Shown: positions 8,775 through 17,271 of the stretch, one piece after another
How positions within the stretch are numbered: position 1 is the first letter of the stretch
Layout of the letters: the number at the start of each line of letters is the position of its first letter
Assembly: GCA_020852515.1 (NCBI GenBank)
Contig: JADZAS010000013.1
Span: 248,001 to 312,000 of the forward strand
Direction: 5' to 3'
DNA length: 64,000 bases
DNA from: Phycisphaerales bacterium
GTDB taxonomy: Bacteria > Planctomycetota > Phycisphaerae > Phycisphaerales > UBA5793
Translations under genes and position numbers: made by a program
Notes under the pieces: generated by a model
Seen by the model: only the letters and a program-made list of their open reading frames with translations
What the model was told of the DNA's origin: nothing
Databases searched by the model: none

Positions 8775-9398
8775 ATGAAGATCTGGTTCAAGAGAAACAG
8801 CGCCACGTTGCTGGCCATCGCCGGAATCTGCATTGGCCTGATGGCGACGCTCCGCGCTTCGGCTCTGTCGCGCAAGCCCGCGACCCCCACCGCCGTGGCC
8901 GTGGTGGACTGGATCGCGATCACCGACAAGTCCGCCGAGTGGAAGGAGATGCAGACGCAACTCGAGACGATCGGCGACGAACTCGAGCAGCAGAGCAGCG
9001 CCATGCAGAAGACGATTGCCGACCTCAAGGAAAGCGTCAGCGTGCTTCCCGAAGGCAGCGAGAACCGCCGCAAGGAGGAGGACAAGTTCATCCTTGAGTC
9101 GCTCAAGTACGACTCGTGGAAGAAGTTCGCCGAGAACAAGTACGGCTCGGAGAAGGCGCTCCGGCAGGTGCAGCTGTACAACAGGATCACCGCGGCCGTG
9201 GCTCAGGTCGCCGAGCGCGACGGCTGGGACATCGTGCTGTGGGACGACGCGCGCAGCAAGAAAGTCGACGAGGCTAAACTGGACGCCGCGGCCGAACTGA
9301 TCAGTCGCCGCCAGGTGTTCTACTCGCGCAAGGACGTGGTTGATATCACCGACGAAGTCATCCTGCTCATGAACAACGAGTTCAAGGCGGGCGGCTGA
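8775..9398 (+). CDS. OmpH/Skp-family periplasmic chaperone
   Basis: A 207-residue exported protein. It has an N-terminal signal (NSATLLAIAGICIGLMATLRASA), then a short strand TAVAVVDWIAITDKS, a long charged coiled-coil (about residues 55-140: WKEMQTQLETIGDELEQQSS and on), and a returning beta/alpha segment (ITAAVAQVAERDGWDIVLWD). This strand-tentacle-strand layout is that of Skp/OmpH, the trimeric holdase that carries outer-membrane proteins to BamA. The start is ATG 8775, preceded by GAGGGTGG. The order bamA-skp-lpxD matches many diderm genomes and supports the call more strongly than sequence motifs alone. Confidence 0.85.
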   Translation: MKIWFKRNSATLLAIAGICIGLMATLRASALSRKPATPTAVAVVDWIAITDKSAEWKEMQTQLETIGDELEQQSSAMQKTIADLKESVSVLPEGSENRRKEEDKFILESLKYDSWKKFAENKYGSEKALRQVQLYNRITAAVAQVAERDGWDIVLWDDARSKKVDEAKLDAAAELISRRQVFYSRKDVVDITDEVILLMNNEFKAGG

Positions 9399-9432
9399 TC
9401 CCGCCGCCGGCTGACTGACGGAGACACCATCG

Positions 9433-10533
9433 ATGACGCAGCAGGCCCACGATCAGGCCATCAACGGAGCGGCTGGAAAGTCGTTCACCGTCGGTGCGCT
9501 GGCGCAGCGGCTTGGCGCTGCCGTCGAAGGCCCTGAGTCGCTCGTGGTCAGCGGCCTGAACGCGCTCGATCTCGCCGGGCCGACGGACATCTCCTTCATC
9601 GGCTCCGACTCGTACGCGGCCCGGTGGGTGGAGTCGAAGGCCGTGGCCGCTGCAGTCACGAAAGATCTCATCGTGCCGGGCCACGATGCAAACCGTCGCG
9701 CTCTGCTGCGCGTGCCCAATGCCGACCTCGCCCTGGCCGAGTTGCTCTCGCTGTTTGCTCCAGTCGGCTCGCCCGTCAGGCCGGGCGTCCATCCCGACGC
9801 CACAGTCGATCCGACCGCGAGCATCGACGAGACCGCCGCGATCGGCGCGCGTGTCACAATTGCCGCCGGCTGCCGCATTGGCGCTCGCACCGTCATCGAA
9901 CCGGGCGTGCAGATCGGCAGCGACGTGGTCATCGGCGACGACTGCACGATCCGCGCGGGCGTGGTCATTCGCGAGCGCTGCATCCTCGGCCATCGCGTCA
10001 GCATCCACTCCAACTCCGTCATCGGTTCTGACGGGTTCGGCTACCGACCCGACGGGCGCGGCGGGATGCAGAAGCTGCCCCACATCGGCATCGTCGAGAT
10101 CCACGACGACGTCGAGATCGGCGCGTGCACGACCATCGACCGGGCCAAGTTCGGCAAGACGGTCATCGGCGCGCACACCAAGATCGACAACCTTGTGCAG
10201 ATCGGCCACAACGTGCGCATCGGGCGGTGCTGCGTACTCGCGTCGCAGACGGGTCTGGCCGGTACGGTGGTGCTTGAAGACTACTGCCAGCTCGGGGCCA
10301 AGTCCGGCGTTGCCGATCACCGCCGACTCGGCGCCGGCGCGCGCCTGGGAGCCATGACGGGCGTCCACAAGGACGTCGAGGCGGGGGCGGAACTGGTCGG
10401 CGCTCCCGCCACGGATCGGCGGCTGTTCTGGCAGATTCAGGCCGCCCTGCGTAAACTTCCCGACCTTGTCAAAACCGTGGCGCGCCTCGAGCAGCAGAGC
10501 CGGCGCAGCAGCGATGATCCAGACCCGGCATGA
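9433..10533 (+). CDS. lpxD: UDP-3-O-acylglucosamine N-acyltransferase LpxD
   Basis: A 366-residue enzyme of lipid A synthesis that transfers a 3-hydroxyacyl chain from ACP to the 2-amino group of UDP-3-O-acyl-glucosamine. The N-terminal uridine-binding domain (about residues 18-105) is followed by a left-handed beta-helix of hexapeptide repeats, for example [20 protein letters not shown] and [20 protein letters not shown]. The catalytic-His region is seen as [20 protein letters not shown], and a C-terminal helix follows. The ATG is 9433. Its stop overlaps the lpxC-fabZ start (ATGA), so the two are translationally coupled. Confidence 0.95.
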   Translation: MTQQAHDQAINGAAGKSFTVGALAQRLGAAVEGPESLVVSGLNALDLAGPTDISFIGSDSYAARWVESKAVAAAVTKDLIVPGHDANRRALLRVPNADLALAELLSLFAPVGSPVRPGVHPDATVDPTASIDETAAIGARVTIAAGCRIGARTVIEPGVQIGSDVVIGDDCTIRAGVVIRERCILGHRVSIHSNSVIGSDGFGYRPDGRGGMQKLPHIGIVEIHDDVEIGACTTIDRAKFGKTVIGAHTKIDNLVQIGHNVRIGRCCVLASQTGLAGTVVLEDYCQLGAKSGVADHRRLGAGARLGAMTGVHKDVEAGAELVGAPATDRRLFWQIQAALRKLPDLVKTVARLEQQSRRSSDDPDPA

Positions 10534-11996
10534 CCGACGTGCTTGAATCCAACTCGAAGTCGGCCGCACGCGTCTCTTCGGCGCCGACCGAGCCGGAAGC
10601 GTCCCGGGATGGCGCGCCCCCGCCGGTCAGAGCTGTTGAACGGCCCGCCGCCGCTTCAGCCGCCGAAACGCTCGAAGACGAGGCCCTGCACCAGCACACG
10701 CTCGCCGGACCCACTGAAGTCACTGGCCGCGGACTGTTCCATGGGGACCTGGTCACGTGCACGATTCTCCCGGCCCCGCCGGATCATGGCATCGTCTTCG
10801 AACGCATCGATCTGCCCAAGCCGGTGGAAATCCCCGCGACCATCGCCAATGTCACGCCGCGCAACCGGCGCACGACACTCAAAGTCGGCGATGTCACCAT
10901 CGAAACCGTCGAGCACTGCCTTTCCGCCCTGGCCGGTCTGGCCATTGACAACGCCGTGATCCGCCTCACCGGCCCGGAACTGCCCTGCGGCGACGGGTCC
11001 GCTCTGCCCTATGTCAACGCCATTCAGAAAGCGGGCATCGTCCGCCAGGATGCGCAGCGCCGCTACTGCCAGATCACCGAGCCGATCACCGTCGAGGAAG
11101 GCGATGCGCTGATTGCCGCCCTGCCGGCTGAGCGCGACGACCTCCAGATTCTCTACGACCTGAATTACCCCGACGAGCCTCGGATTCCGCGGCAATTGCA
11201 CGCGTTTCATCTCAATTCCGAGTCGTACGTCCGCGACATCGCCCCGGCCCGCACCTTCAGCCTCAAGGAAGAGGCCCAGGCGCTGTGGGATCGCGGCATG
11301 TGCCACCACGTCACGCCACGCGATGTGCTGGTCATCGATCAGAACGGCCCGATCGACAACGCCTTCCGCTTCGATAACGAGCCCGTGCGGCACAAAATCC
11401 TGGATGTGATCGGCGACATCTACTTGCTCGGTCGGCCGATTCACGGTCGCATCGTGGCCTACCGCTCGGGCCACTCGCTCAACCACCAGCTCGTGTACCG
11501 CCTGCTCGAGAAACTGCGGGCCGAACAGGGCCTCCAGACGCACCTGCAGCGGCAGATGGATGTCCGCTCCATCATGAAGGTGCTCCGTCACCGGTACCCC
11601 ATGCTCATGATCGACCGGGTCGTGGAGGTGCACGGCGACCAGCGGGCGATCGGCATCAAGAACGTGACGATCAACGAGCCTTTTTTTCAGGGTCATTACC
11701 CGGGGACGCCCATTATGCCCGGCGTGATGATCGTAGAGGCAATGGCGCAATTATCGGGCCTGCTGCTCAGCAGTGTGCTGGAGCACCGCGGAAAGATTGC
11801 CGTGCTATTGTCGCTGGATAAAGTTAAGCTTCGCCGCCCGGTGCTGCCGGGGGATCAGATGGTCATCGAAGCCGAGACCATCCGGGCCCAGGGACGGACG
11901 GCGAATGTGAAATGCAAGGCATTGGTCGGCGGGCAGTTGGCCGCTGAGGCCCAGATCAAATTCGTAATGGTCGATGCCGAGGACGAAACAGATTAG
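10530..11996 (+). CDS. lpxC-fabZ: Bifunctional LpxC deacetylase / FabZ dehydratase
   Basis: A 488-residue fusion. Residues about 55-340 are LpxC, the zinc deacetylase committing UDP-3-O-acyl-GlcNAc to lipid A. The zinc and catalytic signatures are [10 protein letters not shown] (Glu plus His), [18 protein letters not shown] (His and Asp) and YRSGHSLNH. Residues 344-488 are FabZ, 3-hydroxyacyl-ACP dehydratase, with [11 protein letters not shown], the catalytic His in [13 protein letters not shown] (about 389) and Glu in VEAMAQ (about 403). Such fusions are known from Bacteroidota and Planctomycetota. The N-terminal 50 residues are a low-complexity Ala/Pro/Glu extension. It couples deacetylation with supply of acyl chains and overlaps lpxD by 4 bases. 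Confidence 0.95.
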   Translation: MTDVLESNSKSAARVSSAPTEPEASRDGAPPPVRAVERPAAASAAETLEDEALHQHTLAGPTEVTGRGLFHGDLVTCTILPAPPDHGIVFERIDLPKPVEIPATIANVTPRNRRTTLKVGDVTIETVEHCLSALAGLAIDNAVIRLTGPELPCGDGSALPYVNAIQKAGIVRQDAQRRYCQITEPITVEEGDALIAALPAERDDLQILYDLNYPDEPRIPRQLHAFHLNSESYVRDIAPARTFSLKEEAQALWDRGMCHHVTPRDVLVIDQNGPIDNAFRFDNEPVRHKILDVIGDIYLLGRPIHGRIVAYRSGHSLNHQLVYRLLEKLRAEQGLQTHLQRQMDVRSIMKVLRHRYPMLMIDRVVEVHGDQRAIGIKNVTINEPFFQGHYPGTPIMPGVMIVEAMAQLSGLLLSSVLEHRGKIAVLLSLDKVKLRRPVLPGDQMVIEAETIRAQGRTANVKCKALVGGQLAAEAQIKFVMVDAEDETD

Positions 11997-12127
11997 CCGC
12001 CGCCTTCCCGCGGCGACGGCCGAATCGGTGTGGTTGGACAACCCGCTGCAACTGGCGTGACCCGTGCCCGCTGCGATTCACGATTTCGCAGCCGCACAGC
12101 CGATTCCTTGAGGAATCAGTCCGTTCC

Positions 12128-13042
12128 ATGAGATCCATTCACCCCACCGCCATCATCGATCCGCGAGCCGAACTCGGCGAAAACGTCGAGATCGGCCCCT
12201 ACTGCGTCGTCGGCGCCTACGTCGAGATCGGCAGCGGGAGCCGCCTGCTCAGCCACGTCAGCATCACCGGCCCGACGACGATCGGCGTGGACAACACCGT
12301 CTACCCCTTCAGCGTCATCGGCGCCGATCCGCAGGATCTCAAGTTTCACGGCGAGCCGTCTCCGTGCATCATCGGCGACCGCAACGTCATCCGCGAACAC
12401 GTCACCGTGCATCGCGGCACCGAGGTCGGCGGCGGCGTCACGCGGGTCGGCAGCGACAACCTCATCATGGTCGCGGCCCACATCGCCCACGACTGCCTCG
12501 TCGGTTCGCACTGCGTCATCGCCAACCAGGTGATGATCGGCGGGCACGCCGTCGTGGAAGACTGCGCCAATATCGGCGGCGGGGCCGGAATCCACCACTA
12601 CACCACGATCGGCACGATGTCCTTCGTCGGCGGCCTGTGCCGCGTCAAGAAAGACGTCCCGCCGTACGTCAAGGTTGAGGGGGATCCGATGGAGGTGCGC
12701 GGCATCAACACCATCGCCCTGACGCGCCGCTGCTTCAGCGAAGATGAAATCAACGCGCTCAAGGAAGCCTACAAGCGGCTCTTCCTCCATGCCCGCACGA
12801 ACGGCGCCGACCGCCGCCACGCATCGAACATCAACGGCAACGGCAATGGCCACGCGCACGCCAAGCGAGCCGAGCGAGCCCTGGCGATGTCCGACCGGAT
12901 TGAGCAACTTCTCCACGATTACAAGCATTTCCCGGCGGTCGTGAGGCTCTGCGAATCGCTCCGCAGCGCCGCCAGCGGCGTTCACGGCCGCTCGCGCGAA
13001 CTGATGCGCGAAGACTCCAAGTACGCCACCCAGGCGAAGTAG
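12128..13042 (+). CDS. lpxA: UDP-N-acetylglucosamine acyltransferase LpxA
   Basis: A 304-residue LpxA, the first acyl transfer of lipid A synthesis. It starts SIHPTAIIDPRAELGENVEIGPY, followed by hexapeptide beta-helix repeats. It includes the conserved IREHVTVHRGT block and the catalytic-His segment MVAAHIAHDCLVGSHC, then GVNTI-like RGINTIALTRRCFS leading into the C-terminal helical domain. An insertion rich in Asn, Gly, His and Ala (about residues 225-250, around NINGNGNGHAHAKRAERA) lengthens that domain beyond the usual ~260 residues. It closes the bamA-skp-lpxD-lpxC/fabZ block; lpxB is not in the window. Confidence 0.95.
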   Translation: MRSIHPTAIIDPRAELGENVEIGPYCVVGAYVEIGSGSRLLSHVSITGPTTIGVDNTVYPFSVIGADPQDLKFHGEPSPCIIGDRNVIREHVTVHRGTEVGGGVTRVGSDNLIMVAAHIAHDCLVGSHCVIANQVMIGGHAVVEDCANIGGGAGIHHYTTIGTMSFVGGLCRVKKDVPPYVKVEGDPMEVRGINTIALTRRCFSEDEINALKEAYKRLFLHARTNGADRRHASNINGNGNGHAHAKRAERALAMSDRIEQLLHDYKHFPAVVRLCESLRSAASGVHGRSRELMREDSKYATQAK

Positions 13043-13068
13043 ACAGCCGTCGCGACCCCTTCTCCAGC

Positions 13069-13100
13069 CAAAAACACAAACGCCCGAATTGCTTCGGGCG
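13069..13100 (-). terminator. Intrinsic terminator of the ClpP/NfeD-like gene
   Basis: A perfect 8-bp stem CGCCCGAA / TTCGGGCG (13081-13088 and 13093-13100) with a 4-base loop is followed, on the minus strand, by TTTGTGTTTTT. It lies 30 bases past the stop of the minus-strand gene ending at 13131. There is no T tract on the plus strand, so it is assigned to the minus strand. Confidence 0.8.
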
Positions 13101-13130
13101 CTGTGGTTGCACAATGAATGTCGAATCCAG

Positions 13131-14375
13131 TCAGTTGCGCTGCCGCACGAGTTGCTTGAGCAGGCGCTCGAGGTCGCGCTCGTCGAGCGCGCCGCCGCTG
13201 CCATCGGGCATGGCGTACATCTCGGTGATCTGCGGCGCCCGGCGGACCCACTTGATGAACTCACGCACCACGCGGATCCGGTCGTCGAGCGTCGAGGCCG
13301 GATTCGCATACTCCCGGTACAGGCGCGGCAGGTCGATCTCCGCCTGCTCGTATGTCTGCTTCCACTGATCCATGATCTTGCGGCCGGCGTCGGAAACTTC
13401 CACCCAGCCGCTCAGGTTGAGCATGCGGGCAAACTCCTGTTTGTCGTCCACCGTGCCAAGGCTGATGTTGTAACGCTTGGCCTGCGAAGCGGTCAGGGTG
13501 AGAATCTCGCCCTCGCGGCAGATGACTTCAGCCCCTTCCTTGTAGTGGTCGTAGAAAGTCACGCGGCGCTCGCCGTCGGGCAATTCCTCGACTTCCGCCG
13601 TGAGAATGTACTGCGGATCGATCATGCATCGCGTCACGAACGGGTGGTAACCCGCGCGCTGCGACCAGTCGCAGGCCTCTTTGATGAGCTCCTCGAGGGC
13701 CTCGCCGGTAACGGCCTTCTCGCCGCTGCCGTCGTTGTACCACGCGGTGGCGGCGCCCATGTGCCCTTCCTTCATGAAGTAGATCTCGCGGCACATCATC
13801 GAAGTCATCGCCGCCGCGGAGATGGCCGACTTCACCCACACAACGATGCGGACCTCGTCGCGAACCTTGGAGATGTAGTCGCGCAACTTGAGCACTTCAG
13901 AGAGCGCGCCGCCGGGGCTGTCAATCTCGAGTACGATCACGTCCGGCTTGAACGGGCGCGACGCCTCGATCGCCTCCTCGAGTTTGTCCTGACGGAACGT
14001 CTGCCCGACCCCGCCGTGCATCGGGATGACGAACACCTTCTTGTTCACCAGATCAGCCGCCTGTGATCCGGTGTCGTCGGTCTTGGCGCCCGTCGCTTTC
14101 GTGCCCACGGTCTTGGCGGAAGCCGACTCGGTCGGCGACTCCTGGTCCTGGCCCGCGTTGCGGTCGAGTTTTTCGACGTCGTCTTTCCAGAACACGTAGG
14201 TCTGGATAATGCCGCCGACATCGACTTTCATGCGCACGATGTCTTTGGTTTCTTCGAGCACTTCGCCTTTGTACGTCTTGCCGTTCTTGAGCGTGATGAC
14301 GTCCTCGGCAAAGGCGCTCAGCGCCAGCGTGAGCATGAGCATTACGGTGAGCAGGCTCTTGAGAGCACGGGTCAT
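13131..14375 (-). CDS. Exported ClpP/crotonase-fold serine protease-like protein (NfeD/SppA type)
   Basis: A 414-residue protein with a clear signal peptide (SLLTVMLMLTLALSAFAED). An N-terminal ITLKNGKTYKGEVLEET segment looks like a small SH3-like domain. The protease-like core runs from VFVIPMHGGVG through VIVLEIDSPGGALSEVLKLRDYI to KSAISAAAMTSMMCREIYFMKEGHMGAA. That is the order seen in NfeD N-domains and SppA, where the DSPGG loop and a Ser in the SA-x-S-x-G/A helix form the active site. A helical C-terminal region follows. The ribosome binding site is GAGGAAG. Its neighbour at 14430 is a diverged paralogue. A periplasmic or membrane-associated quality-control role is inferred. Confidence 0.75.
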   Translation of the reverse strand: MTRALKSLLTVMLMLTLALSAFAEDVITLKNGKTYKGEVLEETKDIVRMKVDVGGIIQTYVFWKDDVEKLDRNAGQDQESPTESASAKTVGTKATGAKTDDTGSQAADLVNKKVFVIPMHGGVGQTFRQDKLEEAIEASRPFKPDVIVLEIDSPGGALSEVLKLRDYISKVRDEVRIVVWVKSAISAAAMTSMMCREIYFMKEGHMGAATAWYNDGSGEKAVTGEALEELIKEACDWSQRAGYHPFVTRCMIDPQYILTAEVEELPDGERRVTFYDHYKEGAEVICREGEILTLTASQAKRYNISLGTVDDKQEFARMLNLSGWVEVSDAGRKIMDQWKQTYEQAEIDLPRLYREYANPASTLDDRIRVVREFIKWVRRAPQITEMYAMPDGSGGALDERDLERLLKQLVRQRN

Positions 14376-14429
14376 GGTTACTTCCTCAATTCAGCAGTGC
14401 GGTGTTGGAGCGCCATTCATGGAACGAAC

Positions 14430-15773
14430 TCAGTTGCCGGGCTTGCCGGTCGGGCCGCCGCCGGGGTTGGTGGATCCCGGACGGTTCTGCTCGTTCAGGT
14501 TGCGCAGTTCCTTCTTGTACGTGTCGATTTCGAAATAGATCTGCTCAGGGTCGATGAAGACTTCCAGCGGGGGCCACTTCTTCATGAGGGCCTGCACCTC
14601 GCGCAATTTGGAGATCTTCTTGGCGATCCGACGCTCGACCGGCTCGTTGTACGTGTCGATCAGGTCCATGTCGGCCCGGATGTAGCGGTACTCCTCGAGG
14701 GCGTCCTTCCAGCCGTCGGCCCACTTCTCCGCCCAGTCGTCGGCGTGGCCTTCGACGTAGCGGTACTCGCGGAAGCCCAGCTTGAACATGAGATCGTCAA
14801 CCGAGCGGTACGTACCGCCCGAGATGCCGTATTTGTCCGCGTCCTTGGCCGAGAGTTCCAGGGCGTTGGCCGGCTCATCGCCGCTGTTGGCGTCAAGGAC
14901 GACTTCGCCTTCGGTGTCGTTGCGGAAGTGCGGGCGGTCGCCTTCGTAATCCATGCTCAGCACGCACTGAGGGCGGATCATCGCTTCGCAAAGCATGGCG
15001 TCGTGGCCGCCCTCTTCAGCCATGCCGCGGCAGATGCCCACCCACGCCGAGATCATCTTGGCGCGCACGGCGGGATCCGAAAATCGCTGACTGAGCATTT
15101 CGTTGATGGCCCAGCCGCCGCCCATTTCGCCATCCGGCTGGAAGTAGATCTCGGGAAACATCAGTGCGTACGCCAGCGCCACGCCGCGAGCCTGCTTGAT
15201 CCACACCACAACATGGATCTCCTTGCTGCGGGCGTCTCGCTTCAGGTCTTCGAAGAAATTGCGGTACTTCTCGATGTCAACGCCCGGGCCGAGTTCCTGC
15301 TCGCAGTCGAACTCAAGGATGATGGTCTTGGCTCGCGCCTCTTTCGCTTCATTCCAGATCATCTGCATGATGCGGATGTGCGAATCGAGGCCGACAATGC
15401 CGTGCACCGGCACCTTGTACACGACGTGGCGCGGATCGTTCGGATCGTACAGCGGACTCTTGGCCTCAGCAGGCGGCAGTTCGGCGTTGGTGTCGGACCC
15501 CGCCTCGTCGGTGACGGAAATCGAGTCGTGGAGAATCTCAAGGATCTCCTTGCGCGGCCACGTCTGCTTGGTGCGCATGCCCAGGTGGATCACTTCCATG
15601 GTGATCGAATCGTCCGTCTCTTCGACGATGTTGCCGGTGAACTGCCGGCCGTCGGCGAGGGTGATCTGATCGAGCATGTCCGCCCCGTCCTGCGCATAGG
15701 TCTGGGCGGCGCCAAACAGCACCGCCGAGGCGCACAGACAGGTGAGCAAACTTCGCAGTCGTGACGTGATCAT
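14430..15773 (-). CDS. Exported ClpP/NfeD-like paralogue with degenerate active site
   Basis: A 447-residue protein with a signal peptide (LLTCLCASAVLFGAAQTYAQD) and the same layout as the downstream gene. It has an ITLADGRQFTGNIVEETDDSITM domain, then YKVPVHGIVGLDSHIR, TIILEFDCEQELGPG and VVVWIKQARGVALAYALMFPEIYFQPDGEMGGG. Against the neighbour, DSPGG reads DCEQE and the SAISAAAM helix reads KQARGVALAYA, so the nucleophile-bearing motif is lost. A long helical C-terminal region and a Gly/Pro tail (NPGGGPTGKPGN) follow. The pair is separated by 54 bases and is probably co-transcribed. I infer a non-catalytic partner or regulator of the active paralogue. Confidence 0.7.
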   Translation of the reverse strand: MITSRLRSLLTCLCASAVLFGAAQTYAQDGADMLDQITLADGRQFTGNIVEETDDSITMEVIHLGMRTKQTWPRKEILEILHDSISVTDEAGSDTNAELPPAEAKSPLYDPNDPRHVVYKVPVHGIVGLDSHIRIMQMIWNEAKEARAKTIILEFDCEQELGPGVDIEKYRNFFEDLKRDARSKEIHVVVWIKQARGVALAYALMFPEIYFQPDGEMGGGWAINEMLSQRFSDPAVRAKMISAWVGICRGMAEEGGHDAMLCEAMIRPQCVLSMDYEGDRPHFRNDTEGEVVLDANSGDEPANALELSAKDADKYGISGGTYRSVDDLMFKLGFREYRYVEGHADDWAEKWADGWKDALEEYRYIRADMDLIDTYNEPVERRIAKKISKLREVQALMKKWPPLEVFIDPEQIYFEIDTYKKELRNLNEQNRPGSTNPGGGPTGKPGN

Positions 15774-15792
15774 TGAGGGCCCCTTTTTGTAC

Positions 15793-15811
15793 GATCGACG
15801 CGGCGTCGATC
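15793..15811. promoter_or_regulatory. Perfect inverted repeat upstream of the NfeD-like pair
   Basis: GATCGACG (15793-15800) and CGTCGATC (15804-15811) form a perfect 8-bp inverted repeat with a 3-base spacer, 20 bases upstream of the minus-strand start at 15773. There is no T tract on either exit side, so it is not a terminator. An operator or a leader hairpin are both possible. The 224-base gap up to 15997 holds nothing else I can name. Confidence 0.35.
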
Positions 15812-15997
15812 CTCATCATGTAGCGCAACGCCATCGCCGGCGGTTCCGGATGCCGCCAGACATCCATTCAGACGCGACCAACGGCCGGAAGTTCCGCCGC
15901 CCAAGCCTTTTACCCGGCTGGCGCGAGAAAAACGCCCGGTGTCGACGATTCTACCGGCTCGGGTGCGGGTTTTCGCCCGAATCTGCTTGGGCGAGCC

Positions 15998-17242
15998 TCA
16001 TTGCGACAGCAGCCGCCCCGCCAGCGCCAGGCCCTGCTCCGGCTCCGTCAGCCGGCCTTCCAGCTGCTCGTCATACACGGCATCGAGCGCCTGTTTGAAC
16101 TTCGGCCCCGGCTCGTATCCGGCGGCGACCAGATCATCGCCCGAAACCAGCGGCACGGGGGCGAGCCCTCCCGCATGACGGCTCAACCGCCCGACCTCAG
16201 CGGCCACGGCATCTCGCTGCCCCGGATCGACGGCCCCCAGCACCGCCAGCGCCGCGCCGAACCACGGTCCGGCCGCCAACCGCTTTCGCGCGGCGACGGG
16301 CATCCCGCTCCACTCGTGTTGCAGGCGCGGCAGGTGCTCGAACACCGCCCTCAGGCCATCGCGCTCGTCGTTGCTGAGCACCAGCGACTGGCGCCAGCGG
16401 CGGACGGTGTCAGCCGATTCGACGCCTCGATCATGCGCCCACGCCGCCAGGGACGCGATGACGATGTTCAGGTGCCCCATCGCCGGCTCGAGCGCCAGGC
16501 GGGCCACCGTGTCGGGCGGCCGGTTGCAGGCCGGCTGATCGAGCACGGGGCCGTCCAGACCCAGTTCGTGCAGCAGCGCCGTCGCCCGCCCACGATGCTC
16601 GTCGAGCAGCATGAGGCGGATTTCCTGGCCGATGCGTTCGCGGCTCACGCCGCGCAGTTCGGCCGCGTCGCGTCGCACGGCGGCGGCGGTGGCCGGGTCG
16701 ATCTGAAACCCGAAACGGGCCGCGAAGCGCACGGCCCGCAGCGCCCTCAAATGATCCTCGCCGAGGCGTGCGGCCGGGTCGCCGATGGCCCGGATAACCC
16801 CCGCCGCGATATCCGCCAGGCCGCCGACGTAGTCGATCACTTCGCCGCTGACCGGGTCCATCAGCAGGCCGTTGATGGTGAAATCGCGCCGCCGGGCATC
16901 GTTCTCGGCGTCGGTGAAGGTCACCGAATCCGGCCGGCGCTTGTCCGCGTAGCCCGACTCGTGTCGAAAGGTGGCCACTTCAACGGTGCAGCCTCGCTCG
17001 CGCACGAGGATGACGCCGAAGTGCTCGCCGACGGCCTGGGTGTTGCGGAAGATCTGTCGCACGCGCTCGGGCCGGGCGTCGGTGGCGACGTCGTAGTCCT
17101 TGGGCGCTTGTCCCATGACCTCATCGCGCACGCACCCGCCGGCGAGATAGGCGACAAACCCCTGCTCGCGCAGCGACCGAACGACCGACGTCGCCGCGTC
17201 GCGGGCGGGGGAAGCGGGCGAACTGAAGTGCGGCGCGGCCAT
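15998..17242 (-). CDS. CCA tRNA nucleotidyltransferase / poly(A) polymerase family
   Basis: A 414-residue class II nucleotidyltransferase. The head domain has AYLAGGCVRDEVMGQAPKDYDVATDA, holding the GG-x-VRD nucleotide-binding motif and the catalytic D-Y-D. RRRDFTINGLLMDP and ALRAVRFAARFGFQID follow, typical of CCA-adding enzymes and bacterial poly(A) polymerases. The C-terminal half is helical RNA-binding. The start ATG at 17242 gives MAAPHFSSPASP; the frame stays open upstream to 17653 but that stretch is low-complexity and overlaps the next gene. CCA addition versus poly(A) addition cannot be told apart by eye. Confidence 0.9.
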   Translation of the reverse strand: MAAPHFSSPASPARDAATSVVRSLREQGFVAYLAGGCVRDEVMGQAPKDYDVATDARPERVRQIFRNTQAVGEHFGVILVRERGCTVEVATFRHESGYADKRRPDSVTFTDAENDARRRDFTINGLLMDPVSGEVIDYVGGLADIAAGVIRAIGDPAARLGEDHLRALRAVRFAARFGFQIDPATAAAVRRDAAELRGVSRERIGQEIRLMLLDEHRGRATALLHELGLDGPVLDQPACNRPPDTVARLALEPAMGHLNIVIASLAAWAHDRGVESADTVRRWRQSLVLSNDERDGLRAVFEHLPRLQHEWSGMPVAARKRLAAGPWFGAALAVLGAVDPGQRDAVAAEVGRLSRHAGGLAPVPLVSGDDLVAAGYEPGPKFKQALDAVYDEQLEGRLTEPEQGLALAGRLLSQ

Positions 17243-17271
17243 GACGGGCAAGTGTAGGAGTAGGTCGGCGC

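Noticed and set aside
13089-14066. 325-codon plus-strand frame opposite the ClpP/NfeD-like gene
   Set aside because: It is an antisense shadow; the minus strand carries a signal peptide, a ribosome binding site and a terminator.
15742-16098. 118-codon plus-strand frame in the gap before the nucleotidyltransferase
   Set aside because: It overlaps two minus-strand genes, is biased in composition and has no ribosome binding site.
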